Source: Saprospiraceae bacterium
GTDB lineage: Bacteria > Bacteroidota > Bacteroidia > Chitinophagales > Saprospiraceae
DNA length: 20,694 nucleotides
Assembly: GCA_016719615.1 (NCBI GenBank)
Contig: JADJYQ010000008.1
Coordinates: 1-20,694, forward strand
Reading direction: 5' to 3'
Under the pieces are notes generated by a model, which saw only the letters and a program-made list of their open reading frames with translations, searched no databases and was not told the DNA's origin. This document shows positions 7,938 to 16,247 of this stretch, in pieces; positions within the stretch are counted from its first letter, which is position 1, and every line of letters starts with the position of its first letter. The translations under genes were made by a program, and so were the position numbers.

Positions 7938-7976
7938 CACCTGTAACACCCTGTTACAACTGTTACACCTGTTACA
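7923..7976. repeat. Iteron-like cluster: three TGTAACA followed by three TGTTACA
   Basis: TGTAACA lies at 7923-7929, 7933-7939 and 7942-7948; its reverse complement TGTTACA lies at 7952-7958, 7961-7967 and 7970-7976. The start-to-start spacings are 10, 9, 10, 9 and 9 bases, close to one helical turn. A 9-bp perfect inverted repeat, gttgtaaca (7931-7939) with tgttacaac (7952-7960), sits at the centre of symmetry. The cluster overlaps the stop codon of the ATPase gene and precedes the primase-like gene. It is a candidate replication origin or operator. Confidence 0.7.
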
Positions 7977-7991
7977 CTAAAGAGGTAAATA

Positions 7992-9162
7992 ATGAGTGAA
8001 CACCGATACATATTAGAACCATACAAGGGAATGAATACCCGTTACCGTTGCCCAATTTGCCAGCAAAGGGATAAAACCTTTTCCCGGTACATTGATACGG
8101 AAACAGGCGAACAAATACACCCCATCGTTGGCAGGTGCAACCGTGAAAGTAATTGCGGCTACCATTACACCCCGAAACAATATTATCAGGATAACAATAT
8201 TTCATTTTGATACACCCCAGCCCAAAGCATACAAGCCCAGTCCTGTTAAACCTCAACCAAAGCCCGTTTCATTCATTCCTGTTGAGATATTCAAAGCCAG
8301 CCTGAACCCCATTGCGTTTGAAACGAACCATTTTGTACAGTTCCTTATTTGCCTGTTCGGGGATGAGGTTGCCAGCCAACTGGTAAGCCGTTATTTTATT
8401 GCCACCTCAAAACATTGGAACGGTGCAACGGTATTTTGGCAAATAGATACACATGGCAATATTAGAACGGGCAAAATAATGCTTTACAGCCCCACCACAG
8501 GCAAAAGAGTAAAGAACCTTGAACTACCTGTTTACTGGGTACACAAAGCCATTAAACAGCCTGAATTTGAGTTAAGGCAATGTTTGTTTGGTGAACACTT
8601 ACTTAAGGATAAAACAAAACCCGTTGCCATAGTTGAAAGCGAAAAAACGGCTGTAATTGCCAGCGTATATTTGCCCCAGTTTATTTGGGTTGCCGTTGGC
8701 AGCCTTACCAACCTGAACGCTGAAAAGTGCAGCATACTAAAGGGGCGAACTGTTACACTATTTCCCGACCTCAACGGGTTTGAGAAATGGAGCAACAAGG
8801 CAAAGGAACTTTCACACATTGCAATATTTACCGTTTCCGATTTACTGGAACGCAAAGCCACCGAAGCCGAAAAGAAACAAGGTTTTGACCTTGCCGACTA
8901 TTTAATAAAATACGATTACAAAGCGTTTGCCTTACCTGAACCCGAAGCCACCGAACCACCCCCAGCCGTTCAACCATTGGTTGAGGTGAAACCATTTGAG
9001 CAGCCTGAACCCGTTTACTATTTCAGTAAGCCCGAACAACTAAAGCCCGAAAGCTGGGAACAGGATATTACCGAACTTGAAAACTACTTTGAAAAAATAG
9101 TTCTTTCAACCCAACCTATTTACCATACCTCAAACGAATTACAAGATTTGAAAAACTATTAA
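7992..9162 (+). CDS. DUF6371 protein: zinc-finger and toprim, primase-like, one frameshift
   Basis: Probably the element's primase or a primase relative. The N-terminus has a DnaG-like zinc-binding module: Cys 20 and Cys 23 in CPIC, Cys 49 and Cys 55 in GRCNRESNC, and His 58. A proline-rich linker leads to the DUF6371 core (NHFVQFLICLFG, HWNGATVFWQID, GKIMLYSP), then a toprim-like fold: PVAIVESEKTAVIAS with its catalytic Glu, WVAVGS, and TLFPDLNGFEKW with its acidic residue. The C-terminus is a Glu/Pro-rich tail. The reading changes frame at TTTT (about 8205-8208); removing one T joins DNNISF to DTPQPKAY, giving 389 residues. The start ATG 7992 is preceded by aaagaggtaaat, one of the few purine-rich leaders here. 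The ATPase and this gene form the probable replication module. Confidence 0.85.
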
Positions 9163-9180
9163 CCAAAAATTTTAATCGAT

Positions 9181-9770
9181 ATGAAAGTAAAAGAAATTGA
9201 AAGACTTGAAAGTTACTTTAAAACAGAAAACGAACATTGGAACAGATACACCTTTGAATTGCTTTGCGAAGTATTGTTGCAAGGCAATTTTGAAAATCCT
9301 GAAACACCATTACAGCTATTTGATAATGCTGTGAATATTTTAACAAAACAGCACGAAACACCTCTGAAAGCAATTCAGGAATTTTCCAATGATATGGAGA
9401 AAGCAAAATTAACCCCAGCACAAAGAATATTTGTTTACGAAAGGGTTTACAAGTTTGTAAGGGTTTCTGATTTCGGGAAAGAGATTTAAGTGAAATAAGG
9501 GACTTGTTAAAGAGCCAAACTGAAAGGCTGAAAAATGATAAACCACAGGTTGAGTATAATAAGCCTTTGACCGGGAACATAAGGGACACCCTTAAAGAGT
9601 TAATGAAAAAGGAGCTTGAACAGTTACCCGAAACACTTAAAGACCTTGAACCAATACAACGGCTAAACATACTTTGTAAACTTATACCGTTTGTATTGCC
9701 AAAGGTTGAAAGCGTTACACATCGACTGGGGGAACCCGATGAATATAAAATACGACAATGGCATGATTAA
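9181..9770 (+). CDS. Conserved unknown helical protein, one frameshift
   Basis: I do not know the function. The N-terminal half (IERLESYFKTENEHWNRYTF, LLQGNFENPETPLQLFDNAV) ends at 9489 in the raw reading. Restoring one T at about 9471 (TTT to TTTT) gives VSDFRERDLSEIRDLLKSQTE and continues to 9770, for 196 residues. The C-terminal half (NIRDTLKELMKKELEQLPET, LKDLEPIQRLNILCKLIPFV, LPKVESV) is a conserved helical module that I associate, from memory only, with Bacteroidota element proteins; its shape recalls small DNA-binding proteins. The alternative is two separate genes with a short overlap. It lies 18 bases after the primase-like gene, so it is probably the same transcript. Role in replication or packaging is open. 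Confidence 0.6.
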
Positions 9771-9818
9771 GTAAAATTCCTTAATGATTTAGGTATCATT
9801 TTCTCAAAATAATTATCA

Positions 9819-10406
9819 ATGCCAAAGCCCTGTACTTTCCCAACCTTATACGATGACCTGAAAACGGTTAGTATATCTTTTTTGAAAAAACACGGATATT
9901 TAAAGCCGAACCAATGGCAAAGGGGAACAATAACATGGAGCAGGAACGGAAATAAAACAGGCAGTATTTCCATAATTGTAAATACCAAATCCGGAAGCCT
10001 TTACCTTGAAATGGATTACAACTGCAATGAAGTCCCGATAAATTACAGAGTGCAACTTGTTTCAGCCCCTTCTAATTTGGGCAAGGGTTTTGTTTGGTAT
10101 TTCGTTTGCCCCCATTCTGGTAAACGATGCCGAAAGCTATATTTAGCTGACACCTATTTTTGCCACCGTTTAGCGTTTAAGGGTTGTATGTATAAAAAGC
10201 AGACATTCAGCAAAAGTTACAGACGACTTGAAAAGGCATTTAGAATATATTTCCAATCAGATGATTTGATTGATCGAATCAGTCAAAAACACTATAAAAA
10301 ATATTATGCGGGAAAACCAACTAAAAAGTATTTGAGCCATGTGAAGCTTTTGGAAAGACCTGAGAGAGATACTAATAGTTCCTTTATTAAAACACTTCTT
10401 GCATAG
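9819..10406 (+). CDS. Conserved unknown protein with zinc-ribbon-like cysteines
   Basis: An intact 195-residue basic protein. The first part is strand-rich (WQRGTITWSRNGNKTGSISI, SGSLYLEMDYNC). The middle carries FVCPHSGKRCRKLYLADTYFCHRLAFKGC, in which Cys/His residues are spaced like a zinc ribbon. The last third is a basic helical tail (YRRLEKAFRIYF, ISQKHYKKYYAGKPTKKYLS). Proteins with the CPHSGKRCRKLYL motif are, from memory, a widespread Bacteroidota accessory family of unknown function. It is the last gene of the high-GC core of the element; the AT-rich cargo starts 163 bases later. The intervening 10407-10569 is very AT-rich and probably contains the cargo promoter, but I could not identify a convincing -33/-7 pair. 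Confidence 0.7.
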   Translation: MPKPCTFPTLYDDLKTVSISFLKKHGYLKPNQWQRGTITWSRNGNKTGSISIIVNTKSGSLYLEMDYNCNEVPINYRVQLVSAPSNLGKGFVWYFVCPHSGKRCRKLYLADTYFCHRLAFKGCMYKKQTFSKSYRRLEKAFRIYFQSDDLIDRISQKHYKKYYAGKPTKKYLSHVKLLERPERDTNSSFIKTLLA

Positions 10407-10569
10407 GTGGGCAGCGACTAATTTTATTTAATTTTTGTCTTGTTTGGCATTTGATTCAAAGTTTCTGCAACTGCACAGATTGTTAATCTTGCAAAATAAT
10501 TAGCATGACTAAGTTAAATATATTAAATTGCCATATTAATGTATGTAATATATTATAATTTATTTTAAT

Positions 10570-12235
10570 ATGATAAATAACCTAAAGCCTAAATTTTGGT
10601 TCGCTTTTATTAGTTGTTTTTGGAATTTTTATTTGTGTGCGCAGGAAATTGAGATTATACCTAATTTTAATTTAATAGATCCTGGTGTTAACTCATATTC
10701 ATTTAGCCCGCTAATGGATTACTATGCACCAAAACCAATAATTTACAATAATAAACTAATAGTTCAGTATCAAACTGATAAAGGAACTATCACATTGCTG
10801 AATACGATGGATCAAAATATAACCTTGTTCCATTAATTAATGGGAATGATTTTGGATACTTTGGCCACCCAATTATTTTTGATGATACTTTGTTTATACA
10901 GTATAGAAACAGGGAAGGAAATTTTCATTTGGCAAAATATTTTGATAGTAGGATTGAATTGGTAAGTAATTTTTCAAATATTGATTTGGGCTTTGTGGGT
11001 CCGCCAATTATTTATAATGACGCACTTTGTTTTATTTACCGTGATTCCAATAATTACTTAAATTTGGTTTATTACAAGGAGGGCAGATTGACTAAGGTTC
11101 TCAATCCAGACAATGAGAATAATTTTACAAAAGGAGATGTACAATCATATTATTTATTTAAACCTGTAGTTTTTCAGAATCAACTATTTTATTTATACAG
11201 AGACAAGGCATATCATTACCATTTGGCTAAATTTAATGGGAGCACTATTCAATTAATCAGGAATCCAATTAATGGCTCAATGTATTATAGCGAGATTAAT
11301 AATAATCCATATTTTACGGAATTTGATGGTACACTATTTTTTATTTTCAATCCTTTTAAATCTTTGCAATTAGGTTATTTTGATGGCCAATCAATAACAA
11401 TTTTGACAAATCCTGATAATGTTTTAGAAAGTAGTTCGGGTGTAAAAGGACATTTATTTGCAACAAATGATTTTTTAATTTTCAGGTATTTAAATAAATT
11501 TGGAAAATACCAGTTGTGTAAATGGGCAAATAATAAGTTTGATTTGATTGATAATATATCAATGTCCGACATTGGATATTTAGGATATCCAATTAAATTT
11601 GACAACAAAATATATTTTATTTATCACGGATTCAGCAACAGTCAATTAGGGCTACTTGATGAACAAAGCAATAGTATTAAATTAATTGGTGGTAATTCGC
11701 CTAACTATTCAATAGCTGATCCATTCGCTAATTTTAAATTCAGGAACGAAATTTATCCGCTATTTGACTTTCAAAATAAATTGTATTTTGGGTATTCGAG
11801 CAATATTATGGGTCTGGGTTTTTTTGATGCTAATAATGTAGAATTTGTAAAACGAAATATAAACATGACTTTTTTGCTTTCTTATTATGTGGAATACAAT
11901 TCCAATTTATATTTTACAGTAGAGCCAACTTCACTGGTTTCACAAAGTATAATCTTGCAAGATTAAAACTTGGTACAACACATGTCAATAATATTAATTC
12001 CGATTCCGAATTATCGCTATATCCAAATATAACCTCTAATAATTTGATTTATAGTCCAGATTTTGTGGATCAAATTCAAGTGAATGTCATTTCTATAAGT
12101 TCAGGAATTTCTGTTCAGAAATATGTTATAAATGGTGGGTATTTAGATTTGGAGGATTTGCAGAAGGGTGTGTATTTAATTCAATTGCCTTATTTAAAAG
12201 GAATAATTAAGAGTGGTAAATTTATCAGGATTTAA
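10570..12235 (+). CDS. Type IX-secreted propeller-like repeat protein, cargo, two frameshifts
   Basis: A predicted surface or secreted protein. Residues 1 to about 24 form a signal peptide (hydrophobic FWFAFISCFWNFYLCAQ). The body is built of blades of about 45-55 residues with the pattern PIIYNxxLxFxYR...LAKYDG..I.LI.NP, e.g. GPPIIYNDALCFIYRD, KPVVFQNQLFYLYRD and GYPIKFDNKIYFIYHG: a beta-propeller-like architecture. The C-terminus (ELSLYPNITSNNLIY ... VNVISISSG ... LDLEDLQKGVYLIQL ... KFIRI) is a type A sorting domain for the type IX system. One-base losses at about 10787 (TT to T, restoring YHIAEYDGSKYNL) and about 11935 split it; repaired length is 555 residues. It starts a strongly AT-rich cargo block and is followed 45 bases later by the pentapeptide gene. 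Ligand unknown. Confidence 0.75.
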
Positions 12236-12280
12236 TATTATTTATTGCTTTTAAAAACCTATGCATTTATAGTTTTCATT

Positions 12281-13807
12281 ATGGGAAAAAATCAAAGTGA
12301 CAGTAACCAAGAGGCATCTAAAAAAGTTCAAACAAGATCTGCAAATAAAAGAAGCAATGAGCACTTAGACCTACGCAACTTTATTCCAGGTATATTAATA
12401 ATAGGCGTTTTACTTGGCATTGTAATTATTTTGATATACCAAGTACACTTACCTCAAATTACTAAATTACTGTATAGAATAACTTTATTTACTTTTGGTG
12501 TGGCTGTTTTTTCTATTATCTTATTTTATGCATTTAAGAGAAAAGTAACCTCAGTTCTCTTTGGGAGCGATACAGCTAATTCGGGTGGGATTATAGATGA
12601 TGCTCATAAAATTACAGATGCGCTCACTGAACGATTTACTGAGGCACTACCAAGCGAAGTCCCACCTGATGTTCGTAAACGGATTAAGTTTGTTGTGCCA
12701 CGACTAATGAATTGGTTTATTTGGAATAGATTTAGAAATTGGTGGTGGCAATGGGTTTTGAGCATTTTCCTTTCTTTAGGAGGTCTAACTGGAACATTAT
12801 TATTGATAAATCAAAATGAATTACTGCAAAACCAAAATGTTCTCATTCAACGCCAAATGTCCTTAGAAGAAGCTAATAGGCGAAGCGCATTAGTTGTTTT
12901 AATGAGTAATATAATGGATAAGGTGGATAAGGAGATTGAAAGGCAACAAATTGGATTGTCAGAAGAACAGATTAGTAACAGGAAATATAAACTTAGCCAG
13001 TCTCTAATTGGACAGATTGCGGCATTAAGTCATTCATTTAAACCATATCGATTTATGGATGGAGATAGCTTAATAAATAGGCCGCAAAGCCCAGAAAGAG
13101 GTCAATTGTTAATTACACTTTGTTTTCTACCATTGGATAGCTTAACTTTAGCTAAAATTTTTAAAACCGCTACATTTGAAAGTGCCAATTTAGAATCAGC
13201 CAAATTAAATTATGCTGATTGGAATAGGGCTGATTTTGAAAGAGCTATTTTGAAGAAGGATAAAATGTTTATAGCAACTTTATTTAAGACTGTGTTAACA
13301 CTTGACGAAAATCTGGATTCTATTTATTTAAATAAGACTAATTCATTAATGGCAATTTTGATAAGAGCACATTTAAGAGGTGCTTATTTGGCAAATGCAG
13401 ATTTGGTGGAGGCCAATTTGAGTAATGCTGATTTGAATAGAGGTGATTTAAATGAAGCAGATTTGAGTAAAGCTGATTTGATAAGTGCTGAAATGGCATA
13501 TGCTAATTTACAGAGTGTCAAGTTAGTGGGTGCTAATTTAACAAATGTTAATTTGACATATTCTGATTTAGAAAATGCTAATTTGAGATATGCTAATTTG
13601 AGTCATGCTAAATTAAATTATTCTAATTTGGAAAACGCAAATTTAGATGAAGCTGATTTGAGCTATGTAAATTTTTTGAACACGTATAATTTATCTGTGG
13701 ATCAACTTTCAAAATCTAAAACTTTATATCAATGTAAAAACTTACATGATTCATTAAAACTATCTTTACAAAAAAGGCATCCTAATTTATTTAAGGCACT
13801 TCAATAG
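12281..13807 (+). CDS. Membrane-anchored pentapeptide-repeat protein, cargo
   Basis: An intact protein of 508 residues from ATG 12281; an upstream TTG at 12245 is possible but unneeded. It has two adjacent transmembrane helices at about 35-54 and 62-85, a cytoplasmic-like segment (ITDALTERFTEALPSEVPPD), a third helix at about 163-186 after an RNWWWQW motif, and a coiled-coil region (NQNELLQNQNVLIQRQMSLE). A conserved module with RRSALVVLMSNIMDKVD and RPQSPERGQLLI follows. From about residue 300 there are A(D/N)LXX pentapeptide repeats, densest at about 360-470 (AYLANADLVEANLSNADLNR and on), giving a right-handed quadrilateral helix. The C-terminal TLYQCKNLHDSLKLSLQKRH PNLF is a normal cap. 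The family is known; its function is not. It sits next to attR, which suggests a cargo trait such as defence or envelope function, by inference. Confidence 0.85.
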   Translation: MGKNQSDSNQEASKKVQTRSANKRSNEHLDLRNFIPGILIIGVLLGIVIILIYQVHLPQITKLLYRITLFTFGVAVFSIILFYAFKRKVTSVLFGSDTANSGGIIDDAHKITDALTERFTEALPSEVPPDVRKRIKFVVPRLMNWFIWNRFRNWWWQWVLSIFLSLGGLTGTLLLINQNELLQNQNVLIQRQMSLEEANRRSALVVLMSNIMDKVDKEIERQQIGLSEEQISNRKYKLSQSLIGQIAALSHSFKPYRFMDGDSLINRPQSPERGQLLITLCFLPLDSLTLAKIFKTATFESANLESAKLNYADWNRADFERAILKKDKMFIATLFKTVLTLDENLDSIYLNKTNSLMAILIRAHLRGAYLANADLVEANLSNADLNRGDLNEADLSKADLISAEMAYANLQSVKLVGANLTNVNLTYSDLENANLRYANLSHAKLNYSNLENANLDEADLSYVNFLNTYNLSVDQLSKSKTLYQCKNLHDSLKLSLQKRHPNLFKALQ

Positions 13808-13827
13808 TATCACATTATCTATAAATA

Positions 13828-13846
13828 TGTACCTTATTCGTACCTT
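13828..13846. repeat. GTACC pair, candidate right integrase arm sites
   Basis: tgtaccttattcgtacctt matches the left copy at 3353-3371 at 16 of 19 positions, with the same 11-base spacing and orientation. It starts 20 bases after the pentapeptide gene stop and ends 36 bases before attR. Confidence 0.45.
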
Positions 13847-13882
13847 TATTTTATATCTATTTGATAATCGATTATAAATACA

Positions 13883-13900
13883 TTTTGTATCGGAAAGTAA
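13883..13900 (+). other. attR core, 18-bp direct repeat
   Basis: An exact copy of ttttgtatcggaaagtaa from the mnmE 3' end (3213-3230), but with no coding sequence in front of it here. It marks the right boundary of the element. The following 125 bases to 14025 hold no gene and represent the original sequence downstream of mnmE. Confidence 0.92.
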
Positions 13901-14025
13901 TAAATTTATACAAATTCACAAAAACATATGATAATTTAGCTGAATGTTGATTTTAATGGCCTAGTTGGCTATGAACAAGCTTAATTTGTCTAAATTCGAA
14001 TGGAGACATAATTCCAATTTTAACA

Positions 14026-14999
14026 TTAGAGTCTCTCGATGTTCGAATGAATGATTCTCAGTAAATCATCAAAATCAGGTTGTCCTGAATAGTAAAGACT
14101 TTTCGTAGATTCATATCTTTCTTTAAATTTATCTCTTAACTCGCGATTTGCCAATAGAAAGGCTTCGTTTTCCTTAATTGGGATATCAAAATCAGTTTTG
14201 GGGAACCTTAATTTTTTATGTTCTTGATACTGAGGAGTACCAATAAATTCCTTAACTGTTTCGTGTTGCAAAAGCATTGCTACATCATAGTATTGTCTAA
14301 GAAAATTTTGCTTGATTTCCCCGGATTCCAATTCATTTCTAAATTTTGTTGCTATTGTTTGAAGCTTTTCGATAAAGGTATATCCTGGGTGATAGCAGGG
14401 TATATCAATTGCTCTATTATCAATTATCTCGGACTGAATTTGCGATATAGCCCTATCATAAGTCCAGGAAGAAATAGTAATCTTATTATTGGGAGCCGCT
14501 TTATCAAATCCGGCCTCGAGGAGAACTCCTTCTTTTGCTCCTGCTGTTGATGGAAAATAATTTTTATATAATAACCTTATTCCCCCACTTAAATAAGTTT
14601 TATCATTATCAAATTCGTGATCCCTAATTATTTTGGAAATACCCTCGATTTCAAACTCCTCGGACAAGTCATCATAAAATTTAATTCTCTTTGCTAATGT
14701 AGCTGGATTGGTATTATTGGGATTTAAATTTAATTCCAAACCCGTTGGCGGATGAATGTGAATATCAATGTCCTCTGAAAATCTTTCTATTATTTTATAT
14801 CCTTTCGATAGGATGTTCCTCCCTTCAATTCATATTCATATCCGTTTACTTTTAAAGCGTATAATACGTGCATAATCCAATAATCCTTTTCAATTAGTCC
14901 AGCATCTATATTCATTTCATCACTAAGAATACGGATAATATTTTCAAATTCGGCATGATTATGTAAGTAAACCTTTTTTATGTAATATAAATTAAGCAA
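14026..14999 (-). CDS. AbiEii-family nucleotidyltransferase toxin, one frameshift
   Basis: The toxin half of a type IV-like AbiE system; family members transfer nucleotides and cause growth arrest or phage abortive infection. The N-terminus (LSDEMNIDAGLIEKDYWIMHVLYAL) is followed by the nucleotidyltransferase motif YELKGGTSLSKGYKIIERFSEDIDIHI, which supplies the GG(T/S)S loop and the DxD acidic pair. The raw reading stops just after GGTSYRKDIK; adding one G at plus-strand 14811-14812 (GG to GGG) restores the motif, giving 324 residues. Later regions include LEAGFDKAAPNNKITISSW and a C-terminal FKERYESTKSLYYSGQPDFD typical of the Bacteroidota subfamily. Its start overlaps the end of the antitoxin gene by 8 bases. 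It lies 125 bases outside attR, converging on mnmE and the element. Confidence 0.85.
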
Positions 15000-15567
15000 A
15001 TGCAGCAGTAAGAAGTTTTTTTGTTCTTACATTACCATAAAGATTGAGATTGCGGTTCAGATTTCGTTTATTCATTTGCTGAGCCTTTAGCTTTACCTTT
15101 GTCAATACCATTTCCTGATCTTCTGCTAAATGGTCAAGATTATTTACTAAATCAACTATTAAATATTCTTCTGTTGCTTTTTTTGGAAAGGCAAACTTTT
15201 TATGAAAATGAAAGGAACGTTTACCCAATTTTACTACGCCATGACGTTTCCGGTTATAAACTATTCGTTCATTGTACAATTGTGTAGTTCCTAAACCAAG
15301 GCTATTGTAGGCATTAAACGAGGTTATTAAAAAATGATCCTCTTTAAGAAAGGCGCTTACAAGTTTTTTTTCATCTGGAGGTACATTGCCAAAGACACTC
15401 TTTTCAGGAACATAGTAAAGCCCTTGAGATAATTTTTCTACTGAGCCATCATCATGAAGTTGCTCCAAATGTCTATCTATCGATTTAGACCAAAGTAATA
15501 GATCTTCCCTCCGGTAAACTGTACCTGGTTTAAGTTTTGCTTTTAATTCAAGTATTTTGCGTTCCAT
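14992..15567 (-). CDS. AbiEi-type antitoxin (DUF6088 family)
   Basis: The partner of the downstream nucleotidyltransferase, expected to repress the operon. It has an N-terminal winged-helix region (LKPGTVYRREDLLLWSKSIDRHLEQLHDDGSVEKLSQGLYYVPE) followed by the AbiEi/DUF6088 body (LITSFNAYNSLGLGTTQLYN, RKRHGVVKLGKRSFHFHKKF) and a basic tail. I prefer ATG at 15565-15567 (MERKILELKAKLKPG); a GTG at 15580-15582 would add five residues. On the minus strand TAAATTTG at about 15586-15593 matches the Bacteroidota -7 element TAnnTTTG, but I see no -33 TTTG at the usual distance. The reading is intact. The toxin starts within its last codons, as in most AbiE operons. Confidence 0.82.
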   Translation of the reverse strand: MERKILELKAKLKPGTVYRREDLLLWSKSIDRHLEQLHDDGSVEKLSQGLYYVPEKSVFGNVPPDEKKLVSAFLKEDHFLITSFNAYNSLGLGTTQLYNERIVYNRKRHGVVKLGKRSFHFHKKFAFPKKATEEYLIVDLVNNLDHLAEDQEMVLTKVKLKAQQMNKRNLNRNLNLYGNVRTKKLLTAAFA

Positions 15568-15986
15568 GTTTCTATGATTCACAAATTTACAGTATTTAAA
15601 CCAAAATATATAAAATATAGTTCATAATTCATGCAAAAAATATTATAAATAACAGATAAACAAGCAAATATAATTATGTAGTGTTTCTTTATATAGAGAA
15701 GAAAGCTTGACCTTTCCAGAAAAGAAATACAAAATTGTTCCTTATTTATACTAGTATAAAATGTTGATTATCAATATGTATTACTTTCTGTAGTGGAATG
15801 TCACTATATATTTGAAGTTTGAGGACGCAATTAGCGACCTCAGAAAGAGGTGGAATTGAAATACTTCCCCCAAACATTTGATGAATCATAATATTTGAAT
15901 CACTAGTTATACCCTAATTACCCAAATTCAGGCATCATTTTATACCCTACAATTTATATTTTAAAATTGCTTGATTGACTAGGGAG

Positions 15987-16015
15987 GGATGATATCACAA
16001 TTTGTGATATCATCC
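15987..16015. repeat. Perfect palindrome within the ORF6N remnant
   Basis: Arms 15987-16000 (ggatgatatcacaa) and 16002-16015 (ttgtgatatcatcc) are exact reverse complements around one T. Its 17-bp core tatcacaatttgtgata is identical to that of the palindrome at 4010-4034. Confidence 0.65.
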
Positions 16016-16140
16016 TTGGATAAACGTTCTAAATCTGATTCGCCTGAAGCTTTTGCTGAATACTAGTTTACGACGTTGGTGAATGTATTGAAATAAAAAA
16101 GCAAAGATTCACCTGTATTTAAAATATACAAGCATTTATA
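15989..16140 (+). pseudogene. ORF6N-domain gene fragment
   Basis: Starting at the ATG inside the palindrome, the plus strand reads MISQFVISSLDKRSKSDSPE AFAEY, a stop, then FTTLVNVLK, a stop, and KSKDSP. Together these resemble the middle of an ORF6N protein (SQFVIS... P.AFTEYGVTMLANVLKSKKA). The N-terminal and C-terminal parts are gone and stops interrupt it. It is a different copy from the one at 3840-4348. Confidence 0.5.
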
Positions 16141-16247
16141 TCGCTTTAGCAATTTCCATTGAATGCTTACCTGCATTTATTTGGTAAAAACGGTACATTC
16201 TTCACCATCGTTCGTCTAGCCGAAAATTTTATTTATCGTATTTAAGA

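Larger units (their letters stand above)
3213..13900 (+). mobile_element. Integrative element at the mnmE 3' end, about 10.7 kb, satellite-like
   Basis: The region is bounded by an exact 18-bp direct repeat, the left copy forming the end of mnmE. It carries a tyrosine integrase at 4361-5544, two HTH proteins of excisionase type, an ORF6N protein, a RecA-like ATPase, a DUF6371 primase-like protein, three proteins of unknown function, a small winged-helix-like protein and two cargo genes. No relaxase, type IV coupling protein, conjugation gene, portal, terminase large subunit or capsid gene was recognised. By inference it is either a phage-satellite-like island or an element mobilised by helpers; the att repeats and integrase make its integrated state firm. 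One att copy plus the interior equals 10,670 bp. The left two thirds and the right cargo differ in base composition, which suggests separate origins. Confidence 0.88.

Noticed and set aside
7923..7976. CRISPR-like array
   Set aside because: The units are 7 bases, change orientation half-way and have 2-3 base gaps, so there are no spacers.
8532..8861. 109-codon minus-strand reading
   Set aside because: It lies opposite the well-conserved DUF6371 core, so it is a shadow.
9218..9670. 150-codon open reading on the minus strand
   Set aside because: It mirrors the conserved plus-strand protein at 9181-9770 and its translation is cysteine/serine-rich without any motif.
13901..14025. A gene or terminator between attR and AbiEii
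   Set aside because: Only AT-rich sequence without a coding frame; the ggcc/ggct matches are too short for a convincing hairpin.
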